Shown: one piece after another, positions 10,757-19,868 of the stretch
Position numbering within the stretch: position 1 is the stretch's first letter
Layout of the letters: every line of letters begins with the position of its first letter
Source of the DNA: Chara braunii
Lineage: Eukaryota > Streptophyta > Charophyceae > Charales > Characeae
Reading direction: 5' to 3'
DNA: 47,407 nt
Assembly (NCBI GenBank): GCA_003427395.1
Contig: BFEA01000071.1
Location: 1,427,475 to 1,474,881, forward strand
Notes under the pieces: generated by a model
What the model saw: only the letters and a program-made list of their open reading frames with translations
The model's database searches: none
Told to the model about the DNA's origin: nothing
Translations under genes and position numbers: made by a program

Positions 10757-11299
10757 CTAACCCTGGTATATCTGTCGTCCTCCACGCACCTGCGTCTCCA
10801 ACAAATCCAAACGCGTGCGCTCAAGTACCAGGGTTGTCACTCGCACTCTTTGCATGACTCTAAAACTTTGAGTAACATACAAGGAAGCCATCCGTAAGGC
10901 TAGCCTCCACAGTATGACTCGGAAAGGCCGACTGAGTCCAAACAAATGTCTGGTCTCAGTATCCCGGATCCGGATGACGGTGAAACGTCTGCCAGACGAG
11001 GTAATCGTAATGCTCACAATGACTCGAGAGAGACATTGGAGGTTACTCGCGCGGTGGAAATACAAGGTATATCCAAAGAACTCACCTGGGATCCGAGCCG
11101 TATTGGCGCGGAAGTCGACGCGAGTATTAGGGAAAAATCCCTCGCCGTTGCGGAGCAATCCAATGAAGCCAAACCATTCGATAGGGGATCCATCTCGAAC
11201 TCGTAAAAGTCGCGCTGCACTCCTGATGAGATCCTCCTCGGGTGTATCACGGACCGGCAGACACCTCGGCATCGTCAATTCTCGTCGTGCTCCAGGCAT
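10757..11299 (-). CDS. LTR-internal sense ORF b (copy A), unknown function
   Basis: An uninterrupted frame of 180 codons starts MPGARRELTMPRCL, in sense with the element. Copy B keeps the frame open (183 codons, 25147-25698). Shared blocks include RVRDGSPI, FIGLLRNGEGFFP, EFFGYTLYFHRASNLQCLS, VIVSITITSSGRRF, IRDTETRHL and GLSRPFRVILWRLAL. I recognise no domain. It begins 23 bases after the end of ORF a. An overlapping plus-strand frame is also open over much of the region, so coding status is not proven. It could be an accessory protein of the retroelement or chance openness in young LTR sequence. Confidence 0.35.
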   Translation of the reverse strand: MPGARRELTMPRCLPVRDTPEEDLIRSAARLLRVRDGSPIEWFGFIGLLRNGEGFFPNTRVDFRANTARIPGEFFGYTLYFHRASNLQCLSRVIVSITITSSGRRFTVIRIRDTETRHLFGLSRPFRVILWRLALRMASLYVTQSFRVMQRVRVTTLVLERTRLDLLETQVRGGRQIYQG

Positions 11300-11322
11300 C
11301 TGCGTATCAGAACGGAACGAAA

Positions 11323-11833
11323 TCAGTCAAGTAAAAACTCCTCGAGTTCTTCCGCTTCATTTTTCAATTCATCATCATATAACGCTTCGGCCCCTATAAT
11401 TGCGAACCTATTGGCACGCATCCGCTTCGCGTAGTATATGTCAAAAATGGGCTTTATCGCTCGTTCAGCCAAAGCACGTAACGAACGAACATCAACCTTA
11501 TTTCAAGGATTTCGTCCACTCGTGGGTTAATTTCACAGGGCTGCAACACCACCAGGTTCATATTGACGAATTGACGCTCAGGCAATGAAGGTGCGAATTC
11601 GTAATGAAGAATATCATAGACGTTATCTCTCCTGAAAACAAGTCGCTTGGGGGTCTTTGCGCACTACCATCCCAAAATCGCGGAACGTCCTCCTCAGAAT
11701 ATAGTTCTGACAGATTATAAATAAGTCGGCCTACCCTTTCAACCCTCACTCCATCATGGCTTTGGAGTTCAACTCTCTCCGTCGCCGCATCACGATTGTT
11801 GAAAAAGAATAATTTCGTGGATCCCATAGCCAT
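11323..11833 (-). pseudogene. LTR-internal sense ORF a (copy A), unknown, frameshifted
   Basis: It begins MAMGSTKLFFFNNRDAA, and the first frame ends at 11558. Protein-like sequence continues in other frames: NLVVLQPCEINPRVDEI, then AIKPIFDIYYAKRMRANRF, GAEALYDDEL and EELEEFLLD before a stop at 11323. Copy B shows the same blocks with its own breaks. The ATG is immediately preceded by CTTCCCTTTTCTTTCAG, a textbook 3' splice site, in both copies, suggesting a spliced transcript reads into it. I recognise no family. It may be a captured or element-specific accessory gene, about 170 codons before decay. Confidence 0.4.
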
Positions 11834-13097
11834 CTGAAAGAAAAGGGAAGAAAAATGTGATCAAGTAAAAACTAAGTATTACTAAAATATTTGTCTTCCT
11901 TCTGGCCCGTGGTTCGTATGGCACGGCGAGCCACATCTGGAGTGTCTAAATACACCCCGTTTGGCTAGTAGGACACGAACTGGGCTGCTTGTGGCACCAG
12001 TTCCCCATACATAAGTGGCTCCTAGAATGGTTACCAAAGGAATGCTATGGTAGTTCCTCCTTACGCAAGGCACCAATAACCTTAAGTCCGTCCGTGCAGA
12101 CACTTTTGTCCATCCCCCTAGGAGGTGGTCTGGGATACTCCTCCTCCTCGCCCGAGCACAAGACTCGGATCTCAGAAGTCGGGCCGTCTCCACCGAATCG
12201 GCATGGTACCCCCCCGAAAAGCGGTCCACTCTGAGTCGATAACAGGGTCGGTCCCTAAAGCAACGAACCCCCGCCCCAGATGCCTTCTAGAAAAAAGGAA
12301 AAGCACCTACCCGGCGGACGAGCAAATTCTTGTCGCCCGACGTCAAGAGTAACTTAGACAAAAGAAAGAAAAAACACAGAAGAGAAAGTCATTCAGATAG
12401 ATGGGCATAGACGAAGAGGTCATTCGGGCAAGAATAGCTAACCTTGGGAGAAAATCTATGTCCATCAAGGTTTCTCTTCTCTGTGGTTGCTTATTTTTCG
12501 TTGTCTTCTTTTCACTTTAATTTACACACATCCATAAGCATAGAGATGAGAAGACAACCATCCTTTCATCATCATCACCATCATCCATTTCAGCCCACAC
12601 GCCGTACCTGCAGTCAAAACCGAACGACGCACAGACCACCATGCAATCCTTTTCCATTGTCAGACTCTTTGTCATACACGCAAACGCACACATTTTTTTC
12701 CCTTTTTCAATTAACATTCAGTAAAAACAGGTCAAAGCAAGTGTGGGTTCACTCAGGCGTGAAGGGAACTGAGTCAATTTAACTGACCACTGACCTTGAG
12801 TGAAGTAATACGGTGCACTCAAGAAAATCGTATAAGATTACGCTCCGGTTGACGTGACGGTGGTTGTCTCCAGTCGTCACCTAAGTGATCGACACCACTC
12901 TCTTGCTACGACCACCTACCGCAACACCCCCTCGCTTACTTTTCAATAAGTATCACTGCCACTGACTTTCATTGTTACCGCGTCACCACGCCGTCACAAT
13001 TCACACCACTTCAATCCTCCTCTCCAGCGGTACCTTTCCCTACACCAAGGTCCGGTTGCCGCCAAATGTGGAACTTCTACTGCCGGTAACCTTGCGT

Positions 13098-13463
13098 CGC
13101 CGCCGTAAAATTTTCACAGCGCTTTCGCACCACCGCTGGTAAAACCGGAGTCGCCGCCGAAAAATTCGGGCAGCGCTTCCGTACCACCGCCGAAAATCCC
13201 GTAGTCGCCGTCGTAGAATTTCGGCAGCGCTTTCGCACCACCGTCGATAAAACCGTAGTCGCCGCCGTAGAATTTCGGCAGCGCTTTCGCACCACCGCCG
13301 ATAAAACTTGTGCCGCCGCTGCAAAAATTCGGCAGCACTTCAGTACCACCGCAGAAAAACCCTGTGCCACCGCTGCCAAAATTCGGCAGCACTTCAGTAC
13401 CACCGCAGTAAAAACTGGGACAGCCGCTGTAAAATTTCGACAGCACTTCCCCACCGTAGTGAG
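13098..13463. repeat. 54-bp minisatellite, about 6.8 units (LTR copy A)
   Basis: Units start at 13098, 13152, 13206, 13260, 13314, 13368 and 13422. The consensus begins CGCCGCCGTAGAATTTCGGC and continues AGCGCTTTCGCACCACCGCC. Because 54 is a multiple of three, several minus-strand frames stay open and give repetitive Arg-rich or Cys/Gly-rich peptides. I treat these as shadows of the DNA repeat. Confidence 0.9.
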
Positions 13464-13819
13464 AAAATGGCAGGCCAAAATTGGTAAAATTTGGGCCCCA
13501 GGCCCAAATCTCACAGCGCCGCACTGCCGCAGTCCGCAGCACCACTGGGTGTGTCCCGTGGGACCAGCACCAGCCAGAGGGAAGAGGAGCAGAGTGCTCC
13601 CTGCCTTAGCTATGGCTGCCCAGCCTTCCTCTCCTCGGTCCTCTGCAGATCTCCAGCTCCTCCTCCTAGCCTCAGGCAGCACCTCAACAGCCCAGCAGCA
13701 CTCTAGTGCACGTCACACAATGACAGCACGAATGCTTTGTGTGACAGTTGGGGGCAGCTGGCTGTTTTATAGTGGCTGAGGAGGTGCGGGACGTCACTCC
13801 AGCCCCCAGGCAAAATCGC

Positions 13820-14555
13820 GGGCTCACTGTGAGCCCTTGATCTGCCAAGATCCAAGGCTGACTGTGGCCGCACCACAGCCACAGCCTTAGTGTGGGGCAG
13901 TTTCTTTAATTGCCCTATTTTATTTTTCTTTTTCTTTTTCCCAGCTATCTCGGAATCCGGCGAGATAGCTGGGCTCCTGCCATTTCCAAATCAATTTTTC
14001 TTTTAGTTTTCTGATAAAGGATTGAAAAGATACAACCCTTTTCAGTTTGATGTATCTGGACCTTTTTTCCAGGGCAGATACATCGAGGAAAAGGCAGCAT
14101 CTAGCCTTTTCCTTAGTGGCCTTTAAATTTTCAGGCTCCCTGCAAAAACGGGAGCCTGACAGTTACCTCTGGCAGCTTGTGCCAGAGGTAGCACCACGTG
14201 AGGACAAGTGTCCTCACACTAAATAAAGAAAAGAAAAGAAAAAACTAACTTCCTAATTTCTACTGGACCTGGCTTTTACCTTGGCCAGGTGCATGCTGTT
14301 GCATGCAACAGCCCCCTTCCTTTTTCTCCGCTGTCCTCCCCTGAAAACGGGGAGGTAGTTGGCAGGTTGGGAGGAGTAGGACCTCCCCCTCCCAATCCCC
14401 ACGTCCCTTTCTCTCTCTTTTTAACGCGATTACTGTGGGCCGCGAGATTTAAGATATCACGGCCACAGTACGTTGGCAAAAAAATGGAGTGGGAGCCTTT
14501 GTGCTCCCACACAGTCCAAAGGACTGTTCTTTTTCCTACGAGGCAGTTGCCTCGT
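13820..14555. repeat. Dense array of 18 stem-loops (LTR copy A, part 1)
   Basis: Nearly all of the 736 bases belong to consecutive inverted repeats with different stems. Clear ones: 13940-13973 (13 bp, loop 8), 14049-14084 (10 bp), 14086-14113 (10 bp), 14131-14159 (10 bp), 14164-14190 (11 bp, loop GCTTG), 14198-14217 (9 bp, loop AG), 14295-14312 (18-base palindrome), 14335-14355 (7 bp), 14367-14395 (8 bp), 14431-14470 (8 bp), 14489-14510 (8 bp), 14511-14527 (7 bp, loop AAA) and 14538-14555 (8 bp, loop GT). Weaker ones are at 13820, 13837, 13856, 14014-14041 and 14267. No protein is supported. The array is followed by a T tract and the assembly gap. Confidence 0.85.
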
Positions 14556-14602
14556 TTTGCTTTTCTTTTTTTGCCTTTTTTTTTTTTTTTTTTTTTTTCA
14601 AT

Positions 14603-15483
14603 NNNNNNNNNNNNNNNNNNNNNNNNNNNNNNNNNNNNNNNNNNNNNNNNNNNNNNNNNNNNNNNNNNNNNNNNNNNNNNNNNNNNNNNNNNNNNNNNNN
14701 NNNNNNNNNNNNNNNNNNNNNNNNNNNNNNNNNNNNNNNNNNNNNNNNNNNNNNNNNNNNNNNNNNNNNNNNNNNNNNNNNNNNNNNNNNNNNNNNNNNN
14801 NNNNNNNNNNNNNNNNNNNNNNNNNNNNNNNNNNNNNNNNNNNNNNNNNNNNNNNNNNNNNNNNNNNNNNNNNNNNNNNNNNNNNNNNNNNNNNNNNNNN
14901 NNNNNNNNNNNNNNNNNNNNNNNNNNNNNNNNNNNNNNNNNNNNNNNNNNNNNNNNNNNNNNNNNNNNNNNNNNNNNNNNNNNNNNNNNNNNNNNNNNNN
15001 NNNNNNNNNNNNNNNNNNNNNNNNNNNNNNNNNNNNNNNNNNNNNNNNNNNNNNNNNNNNNNNNNNNNNNNNNNNNNNNNNNNNNNNNNNNNNNNNNNNN
15101 NNNNNNNNNNNNNNNNNNNNNNNNNNNNNNNNNNNNNNNNNNNNNNNNNNNNNNNNNNNNNNNNNNNNNNNNNNNNNNNNNNNNNNNNNNNNNNNNNNNN
15201 NNNNNNNNNNNNNNNNNNNNNNNNNNNNNNNNNNNNNNNNNNNNNNNNNNNNNNNNNNNNNNNNNNNNNNNNNNNNNNNNNNNNNNNNNNNNNNNNNNNN
15301 NNNNNNNNNNNNNNNNNNNNNNNNNNNNNNNNNNNNNNNNNNNNNNNNNNNNNNNNNNNNNNNNNNNNNNNNNNNNNNNNNNNNNNNNNNNNNNNNNNNN
15401 NNNNNNNNNNNNNNNNNNNNNNNNNNNNNNNNNNNNNNNNNNNNNNNNNNNNNNNNNNNNNNNNNNNNNNNNNNNNNNNNNNN
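14603..15483. other. Assembly gap (N) inside LTR copy A
   Basis: 881 Ns flanked by T20 on the left and A18 on the right. The same place in copy B (about 29400-29545) is fully sequenced as about 130 bp between a T tract and an A tract, including a hairpin around TGTGGC...GCCACG. The true length in copy A is unknown. Any reading frame crossing the Ns is meaningless. Confidence 0.98.
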
Positions 15484-15556
15484 AAAAAAAAAAAAAAAAA
15501 ACCAACTCACCAAATAGAAAACGGCTGCCCATTGAAAACGGACACCCTCTGAACCT

Positions 15557-15969
15557 GCTGAGGACTACAGTCCTCAGCTTCCCTTTCCTGTGCGCCATCT
15601 GGCGCAACCACATTGAAGCCGTTGGCTTATGCCAACGGCAAGGGTTTTGTTAAAATACAGACCCGAGTTCGATTCCATGCGGGGAATCGAAAAAAACTTT
15701 TCGAACCATTTATCGATTTATTCATGTCATCTATGCGCAGGGCCATGCTAATCTCACATGCGGCCAATTTCGGCCGCGTGATTCTTCTGATCGCGCGGTC
15801 GATCTCGACCGCGTTTCTAAAAAAAAACAGCAGCTCCAAAAGGAGTTGCGCCCAGTAGGGCTTGTCGGATTCGATCCCGGTCTCAGTCGGGTGATAGTCT
15901 GATAAAAATACCTACTGGGCTAGCTCCTTTTCACATACAGAAAGGAGCAGCCCTTCTATTTGAAGGGCT
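15557..15969. repeat. Dense stem-loop array (LTR copy A, part 2)
   Basis: Consecutive hairpins: 15557-15578 (10 bp, loop AC), 15591-15606 (7 bp, loop TC), 15618-15639 (9 bp, loop TTAT), 15668-15691 (9 bp), 15757-15780 (9 bp with one G-T pair), 15794-15813 (9 bp, loop TC), 15830-15849 (8 bp with one G-T pair), 15850-15920 (10-bp stem closing a tRNA-like segment), 15923-15948 (8 bp) and 15949-15969 (8 bp). Smaller ones continue to the LTR end, for example 16275-16288. This part has no counterpart in copy B. Confidence 0.8.
15850..15929 (-). other. tRNA-like segment with A and B box matches
   Basis: On the minus strand TAGCCCAGTAGG (15922-15911) fits the RNA polymerase III A box, and GGGATCGAATCC (15878-15867) is one mismatch from the B box core. 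The spacing is about 32 bases, as in a tRNA. The segment is closed by a 10-bp stem, GCCCAGTAGG with CCTACTGGGC. It does not fold into a normal cloverleaf by eye and no anticodon can be assigned. It is a tRNA-derived fragment, a SINE head or a chance match inside the hairpin array. Confidence 0.4.
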
Positions 15970-16045
15970 TCTACCGCCTAGCAGGTCCCCATATGGCACT
16001 TAGCAGGATTTCTCTGCCTGCGGCTCTACAGGCACTAATTGCTTG

Positions 16046-16160
16046 TGGCCGCGCAGACCCCGCTTGCGGTCCTGTGGCCTTGCTTGCGGCCATGCAGCCC
16101 CACGCGCAGCCCTACGGCCTTGCTTGCGGCCGTGCTGCCCCATGCACAACCCTCTTTTAG
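16046..16160. repeat. 40-bp tandem repeat, two to three units
   Basis: GGCCTTGCTTGCGGCC occurs at 16076 and 16116, each followed by a TGCNGCCCCA word. A degenerate unit lies upstream around 16046 (GTGGCCGCGCAGACC, CTTGCGGTCC). It is part of LTR copy A and is not seen in copy B. Confidence 0.6.
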
Positions 16161-16398
16161 GCCCTGAACCGCACGGCTTAGCAGCCGCGCGACACCATTA
16201 AAAGTAGGATAGGTCTAACTTTAGTCTTTCTATGGTCGCACATCTCTGCGATCTAGTCGTAATCCTGCGGACGAGTTGGAATAATCCAATAGCATGCTTT
16301 TTTGTCAGACCAATTCCACAAACTTATATCAAAACTCGGACTTCGTCCGACATTGAAAATACAGGGCAGATGCCCTTGTTAGGGTTTCTATCCCGACA

Positions 16399-17863
16399 GC
16401 ATTCCCATGCCGCATTGAATGACTTCCACGTCATTCACTTTTATCTAAACACAACATCAGAGGTGTTTACCAGGAAAATCCTGGCAGACAACCTCCCCTT
16501 TCCATCAATCATGGGCTCAAACTGTTGACATGATGCCTTCAATTATTGTGGATTTCTTCCCGGGTGGTTTCAGCATCATCCCACTGGCGACCATTCAAAA
16601 TTTTGTCTCTCAGAATGGTACTGGAAGCCCTCCAGCTAGATCCAACATAATCCAATTAATTGATACTGCTATTTTCAATTGGGGAATTCCCTTGACTGCC
16701 CGGAATCTAACCCGGGTCTCTTGAGTTTACGGGGATGCTCTTCACAATACCTCGACGTACACAACGCCGCCAGGAATTTAACCTGGGCCTCCCATACACA
16801 CAAGGATATTCACATTATATTACAGTCAGGGAAGACATCAAAACAAAAAAAGGCCTCAAGTATTTCATCATCATTCACTGAAAAACTTGCGTTTAACCTA
16901 TTTCCCCAAATGAGTCAAGATTAACCCCTGAGAGGTCTTTCAAATTGTATCATTCTCCTGGATTTTAACCATTCATGAGAGAAACCACCCATCCACATCT
17001 TCCTGTCATTCATCCAACAGTGTGAGCTCATTTTTTTGATACTCGATAACATATCAAGCAGGACTATTCTGACTCTGATGTGATCAGCGTCGAGGAGTGG
17101 TGTAATCCTTTGAAGGACAACATCCCGACGTCAAGCCCCGCTTTAGATTCGGGCCTCACTACCTTCCCTCCAATTCCGATTTTACGATCTTAACATTATG
17201 CTGCCAATAGAATAGGACAGCCTTGTCCACACAACCAAAGGTTGGTCAGACCTTAGCTATGAGGACAAGGTGACCCTACCTACTTCAAGGTTAGGAGACC
17301 AACCCTATCCTTGCAGTAAATCGTGGTCGCCTACTCTACAGACAGCGTCCTGATAAAACCACAAAACTTTACTCCCTTTCAACGGTAATGTAGTCACCCC
17401 CTTCCTCAAGGAAAGGTGACAATATCCCGCTATGGACCAGGAACAATGTTCCTGGCACGGGCCTCATTACCGCTTACGAGGCTCACACCTTTCAAAATTT
17501 TGTCACAACAAGATATGAGATAGGGTATTTTCATGCCATACATTGCAGTCCATTTTACATGCATAGTCATTCACAAATCATTCATTCAACCATTCAGAGA
17601 AGAATATTCTCGTTAACACACATGGAAACGACACACAGAAAAGACACATTTGAGAGTTCAGAGTCACCACCGTTTTTATCGCAACATTTTATTATTGGAT
17701 TACAATGAGATCCAGAATAAATATCAACAACTGTACAGAAAATCAAAAATATCTCTAATAAGAAAACAAAAAGAAGTCATACCCTAAGCTATGTCTCAGT
17801 GTTTGTTTCTCAAATGAAAAATAACCAGGAATACTATTACTTTACAGAAATAGTCAAAAATAA
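16399..17863 (-). other. 3' untranslated region of the gypsy element
   Basis: This lies between the end of integrase (17864) and the 3' LTR. Block 17085-17490 is homologous to 3150-3570. Two tRNA T-arm-like words occur on the minus strand: CCCGGGTTAGATTCCGGG near 16716-16699, which can form a 5-bp stem, and CCCAGGTTAAATTCCTGG near 16787-16770. I find no credible gene here, and the sequence just before the LTR (GGCATGGGAATGC on the minus strand) is a poor polypurine tract. Confidence 0.5.
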
Positions 17864-18224
17864 TTATTGCCTCCAATTCCTCTGAATGAATTTTCGTAAA
17901 CGAGAGCTAGAAACCCAATTCCGACAACGTGCCCCATCCATTTCTTCGATCTCATATGCTCCATGATTCGTTTTTCTGACAATGCAATACGGTTCCAACC
18001 ATCGACTGTCCAGCTTCCTTGAACACTGTTTTTCCAAAGACAAATCATAAAAGAGAACAATATCCCCGATTTCCAAAGGCTCTTTACGAACTCGAGGCTG
18101 CTTATCCCATCTGTCCTTGTCTGTCAGCCTGCTCTCTGCAGTTGAAGCAATAACCTCTTCAATTTTCTCCTCTTTGATCATTATTTGTCTTGCCCTGAGC
18201 TCAAGTAACTCTTTTGTAGAGAGG
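17864..18224 (-). pseudogene. Gypsy integrase C-terminal region
   Basis: This continues integrase in a shifted frame; the break is at about 18226, next to QNMGN. It starts NLSTKELLELRARQIMIKEE and ends with KLDSRWLEPYCIVRKTNHGAYEIEEMDGA and a basic tail. This matches the C-terminal beta-barrel (GPY/F-like) region of Ty3/gypsy integrases, with EPY in place of GPY. The TAA at 17864 is probably the natural end of pol. Confidence 0.75.
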
Positions 18225-19103
18225 TTAGTTCCCCATATTCTGTTTCTGCCAGGTAGTCAGAAAACTTTCGATTGGGAAAGTAGCATGTCGTCCGAACCAT
18301 AGAGTCACAAGAGCATATCCAGTTGTTCGCTTGATAGTAATATTTTCTACAAACATCGCCGCCCTCAGATAAACAGGCCATCTTGATGGATTATCCGCAC
18401 ACCACTTTGCGAACAAGTTTGTCAGAGTAGCGTGTCCTCTTTCAACTGGAGCATTGGTCTGGGGATGAGCTCTAGTGGAGTAACTATAATTTACACCGAG
18501 CTTCTTCAAAACATCTTGTACGTCTTCTGCACGAAATTCCCCAACTCGATCCATCACGAATTCACGGATAAACGGGTATCGAAGATAAAATTCTTCAATA
18601 CATCCTGCCAGAATCTTCGCCGTTCGCTCACGGATTGCGCATCTATCGACGAAGCTGGTTAAGTTATCCCTAACATTAAAGATATACATGTATTCATTTA
18701 TCCCTCGTGGCATTACCAATAGATCAAGATGGACTACGACACCTGGCTCAGTCACACACCGAGGATTAAGCGGTTCAATATACCGTATATTTGAACGTTT
18801 CTGACAAAGGAGGTAGGAATTACAAAAGTCAACAATCATTTTCTGTATCCCTTCCCAGAAGTAAAGATGTTGAATTTTTCGCAATATGACTCGTGCCGAT
18901 CGGTCACCGCCTGCTATTCCACCATGCAGAGCGACCATCACATCAAGCTGCCTGGTTAATCCACATACCACTCTCCTTGGAATACAATTGTCTGACTTCT
19001 TGAAGTGATGACCAAACCTGACAACAAAATCCTTACTTTTCAAGCGAACTTCTGGATCGATCTCACCTCCATCAGTCTCCTTATTCAACCATAATCCAAT
19101 TTT
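18225..19103 (-). pseudogene. Gypsy integrase: zinc-binding and catalytic core
   Basis: The zinc-binding region reads VALHGGIAGGDRSARV followed by CNSYLLCQKRS. The second His of the HHCC motif is replaced by Asp. The core shows the first Asp in VVHLDLLVMPRG, the second in VMDRVGEF and the Glu in APVERGHATL, with spacing consistent with DD35E integrases. A TAG separates it from RNase H at 19104. The His to Asp change would damage zinc binding. Otherwise this is a full-length domain. Confidence 0.9.
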
Positions 19104-19868
19104 CTAATAGATTTCATCATATTCACCTTTACGGAAAGTTTCCTTGATCTCACTGCTTCCTCCTTCCTCTGGCATCATCTTGAGATTATCCTCCTGAATT
19201 AAAGAATTTACGGGAAATAACAAGCCCCCACAAGTTCTAGAGGCTTTGTCAACTTGCTCGTGACCTCCCTCGATCGTCAGAAATTCGTCTGTAATACTGA
19301 TAGAGTCAGATAATGTCAAACTCATCATTTGTTCTGATGCCCTCTCTTCCCATGGATCTTCTTCAATAAAAGTTTCACCTGTAACTAGTTCAGAACGTAC
19401 CTGATAAGAATTAAGTGCATTCCAAACAGACTTTCCAGATCGGAAAGAAACATTCTCTAAGTAATTAATAAAATTAATACTTAGCCGATGTTTCTCCTTA
19501 TCCAGGAAGCTGTCCACAGGGATTGAGTCTTCCACCTGATCCTCAGATGAATCCCATTCGATGGGGCTCAACCCATCTGCCCGGTTTTGAGTACCGGAAA
19601 TACGCTCGATTTCAAAATCAAAAATCCATATATATGTTAGCCATCGAGCGACAATTGGATCTAATGGAGAATAATTTCTCAATGATTGGGTCAGAGGAGT
19701 CGGATCCACCCGAATAACAAAACGTCTCCCAAATACATAATTCCTGAATGTACGAAGACAATGAAGGACAACAAATGTCTCTTTCTTGAATTGGGAATAA
19801 TTACGTTCAGTAGTATTCAAGGTCCGACTTTCAAATATTAGTGGTCGTTCCTGTCCCCCGTCATCTTT
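19104..19868 (-). pseudogene. Gypsy RNase H and connection to integrase
   Basis: It begins NTTERNYSQFKKETFVVLHC, then FRNYVFGRRFVIRVDPTPL, VARWLTYIWIFDFEIERI and GTQNRADGLS. These are the standard blocks of Ty3/gypsy RNase H ending in the NRADGLSR-type motif. The remaining roughly 130 residues are an acidic linker before integrase. A TAG at about 19869 separates it from the upstream frame. It is in the same frame as integrase. Confidence 0.88.

Larger units (their letters stand above)
9746..16398 (-). repeat. 3' LTR (left copy, A) of the gypsy element
   Basis: About 6.65 kb including an 881-base N gap, collinear with 24137-29964. In sense order: a stem-loop-rich first part (16398-13820), a 54-bp minisatellite (13463-13098), a 115-codon frame of unknown meaning at 12229-11882, two sense ORFs (11833-11323 and 11299-10757) and a terminal part with the hairpin CCCTAAGGG...CCCTTAGGG near 9985-10012. 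It lacks the TTAA MITE of copy B; the empty site is ACCTTAAGTCCG near 12076. Bases 15500-16300 cannot be aligned with copy B, so one copy has gained or lost sequence there. Confidence 0.85.

Noticed and set aside
10914-11399. 161-codon plus-strand ORF in LTR A (shorter relatives in LTR B)
   Set aside because: It lies antisense to ORF b; copy B breaks it into shorter pieces, while ORF b stays whole in both copies.
12549-12592. His-rich peptide from CAT repeats in the LTR
   Set aside because: A short CATCATCAC simple repeat; the frame has no other protein character.
13098-13463. CRISPR-like array
   Set aside because: Units are directly adjacent with no unique spacers, and this is eukaryotic DNA.
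13040-13682. Repetitive Arg-, Cys- or Gly-rich proteins on the minus strand of the minisatellite (also 27899-28367)
   Set aside because: All frames of a 54-bp repeat stay open together; no start or flank resembles a protein family.
14276-15653. Long open frames on both strands across 14603-15483
   Set aside because: They are made of N positions translated as X between T and A tracts; there is no real coding sequence.
16699-16787. True tRNA gene in the gypsy 3' UTR
   Set aside because: Only T-arm-like words are present; no acceptor stem, D arm or anticodon arm can be drawn.
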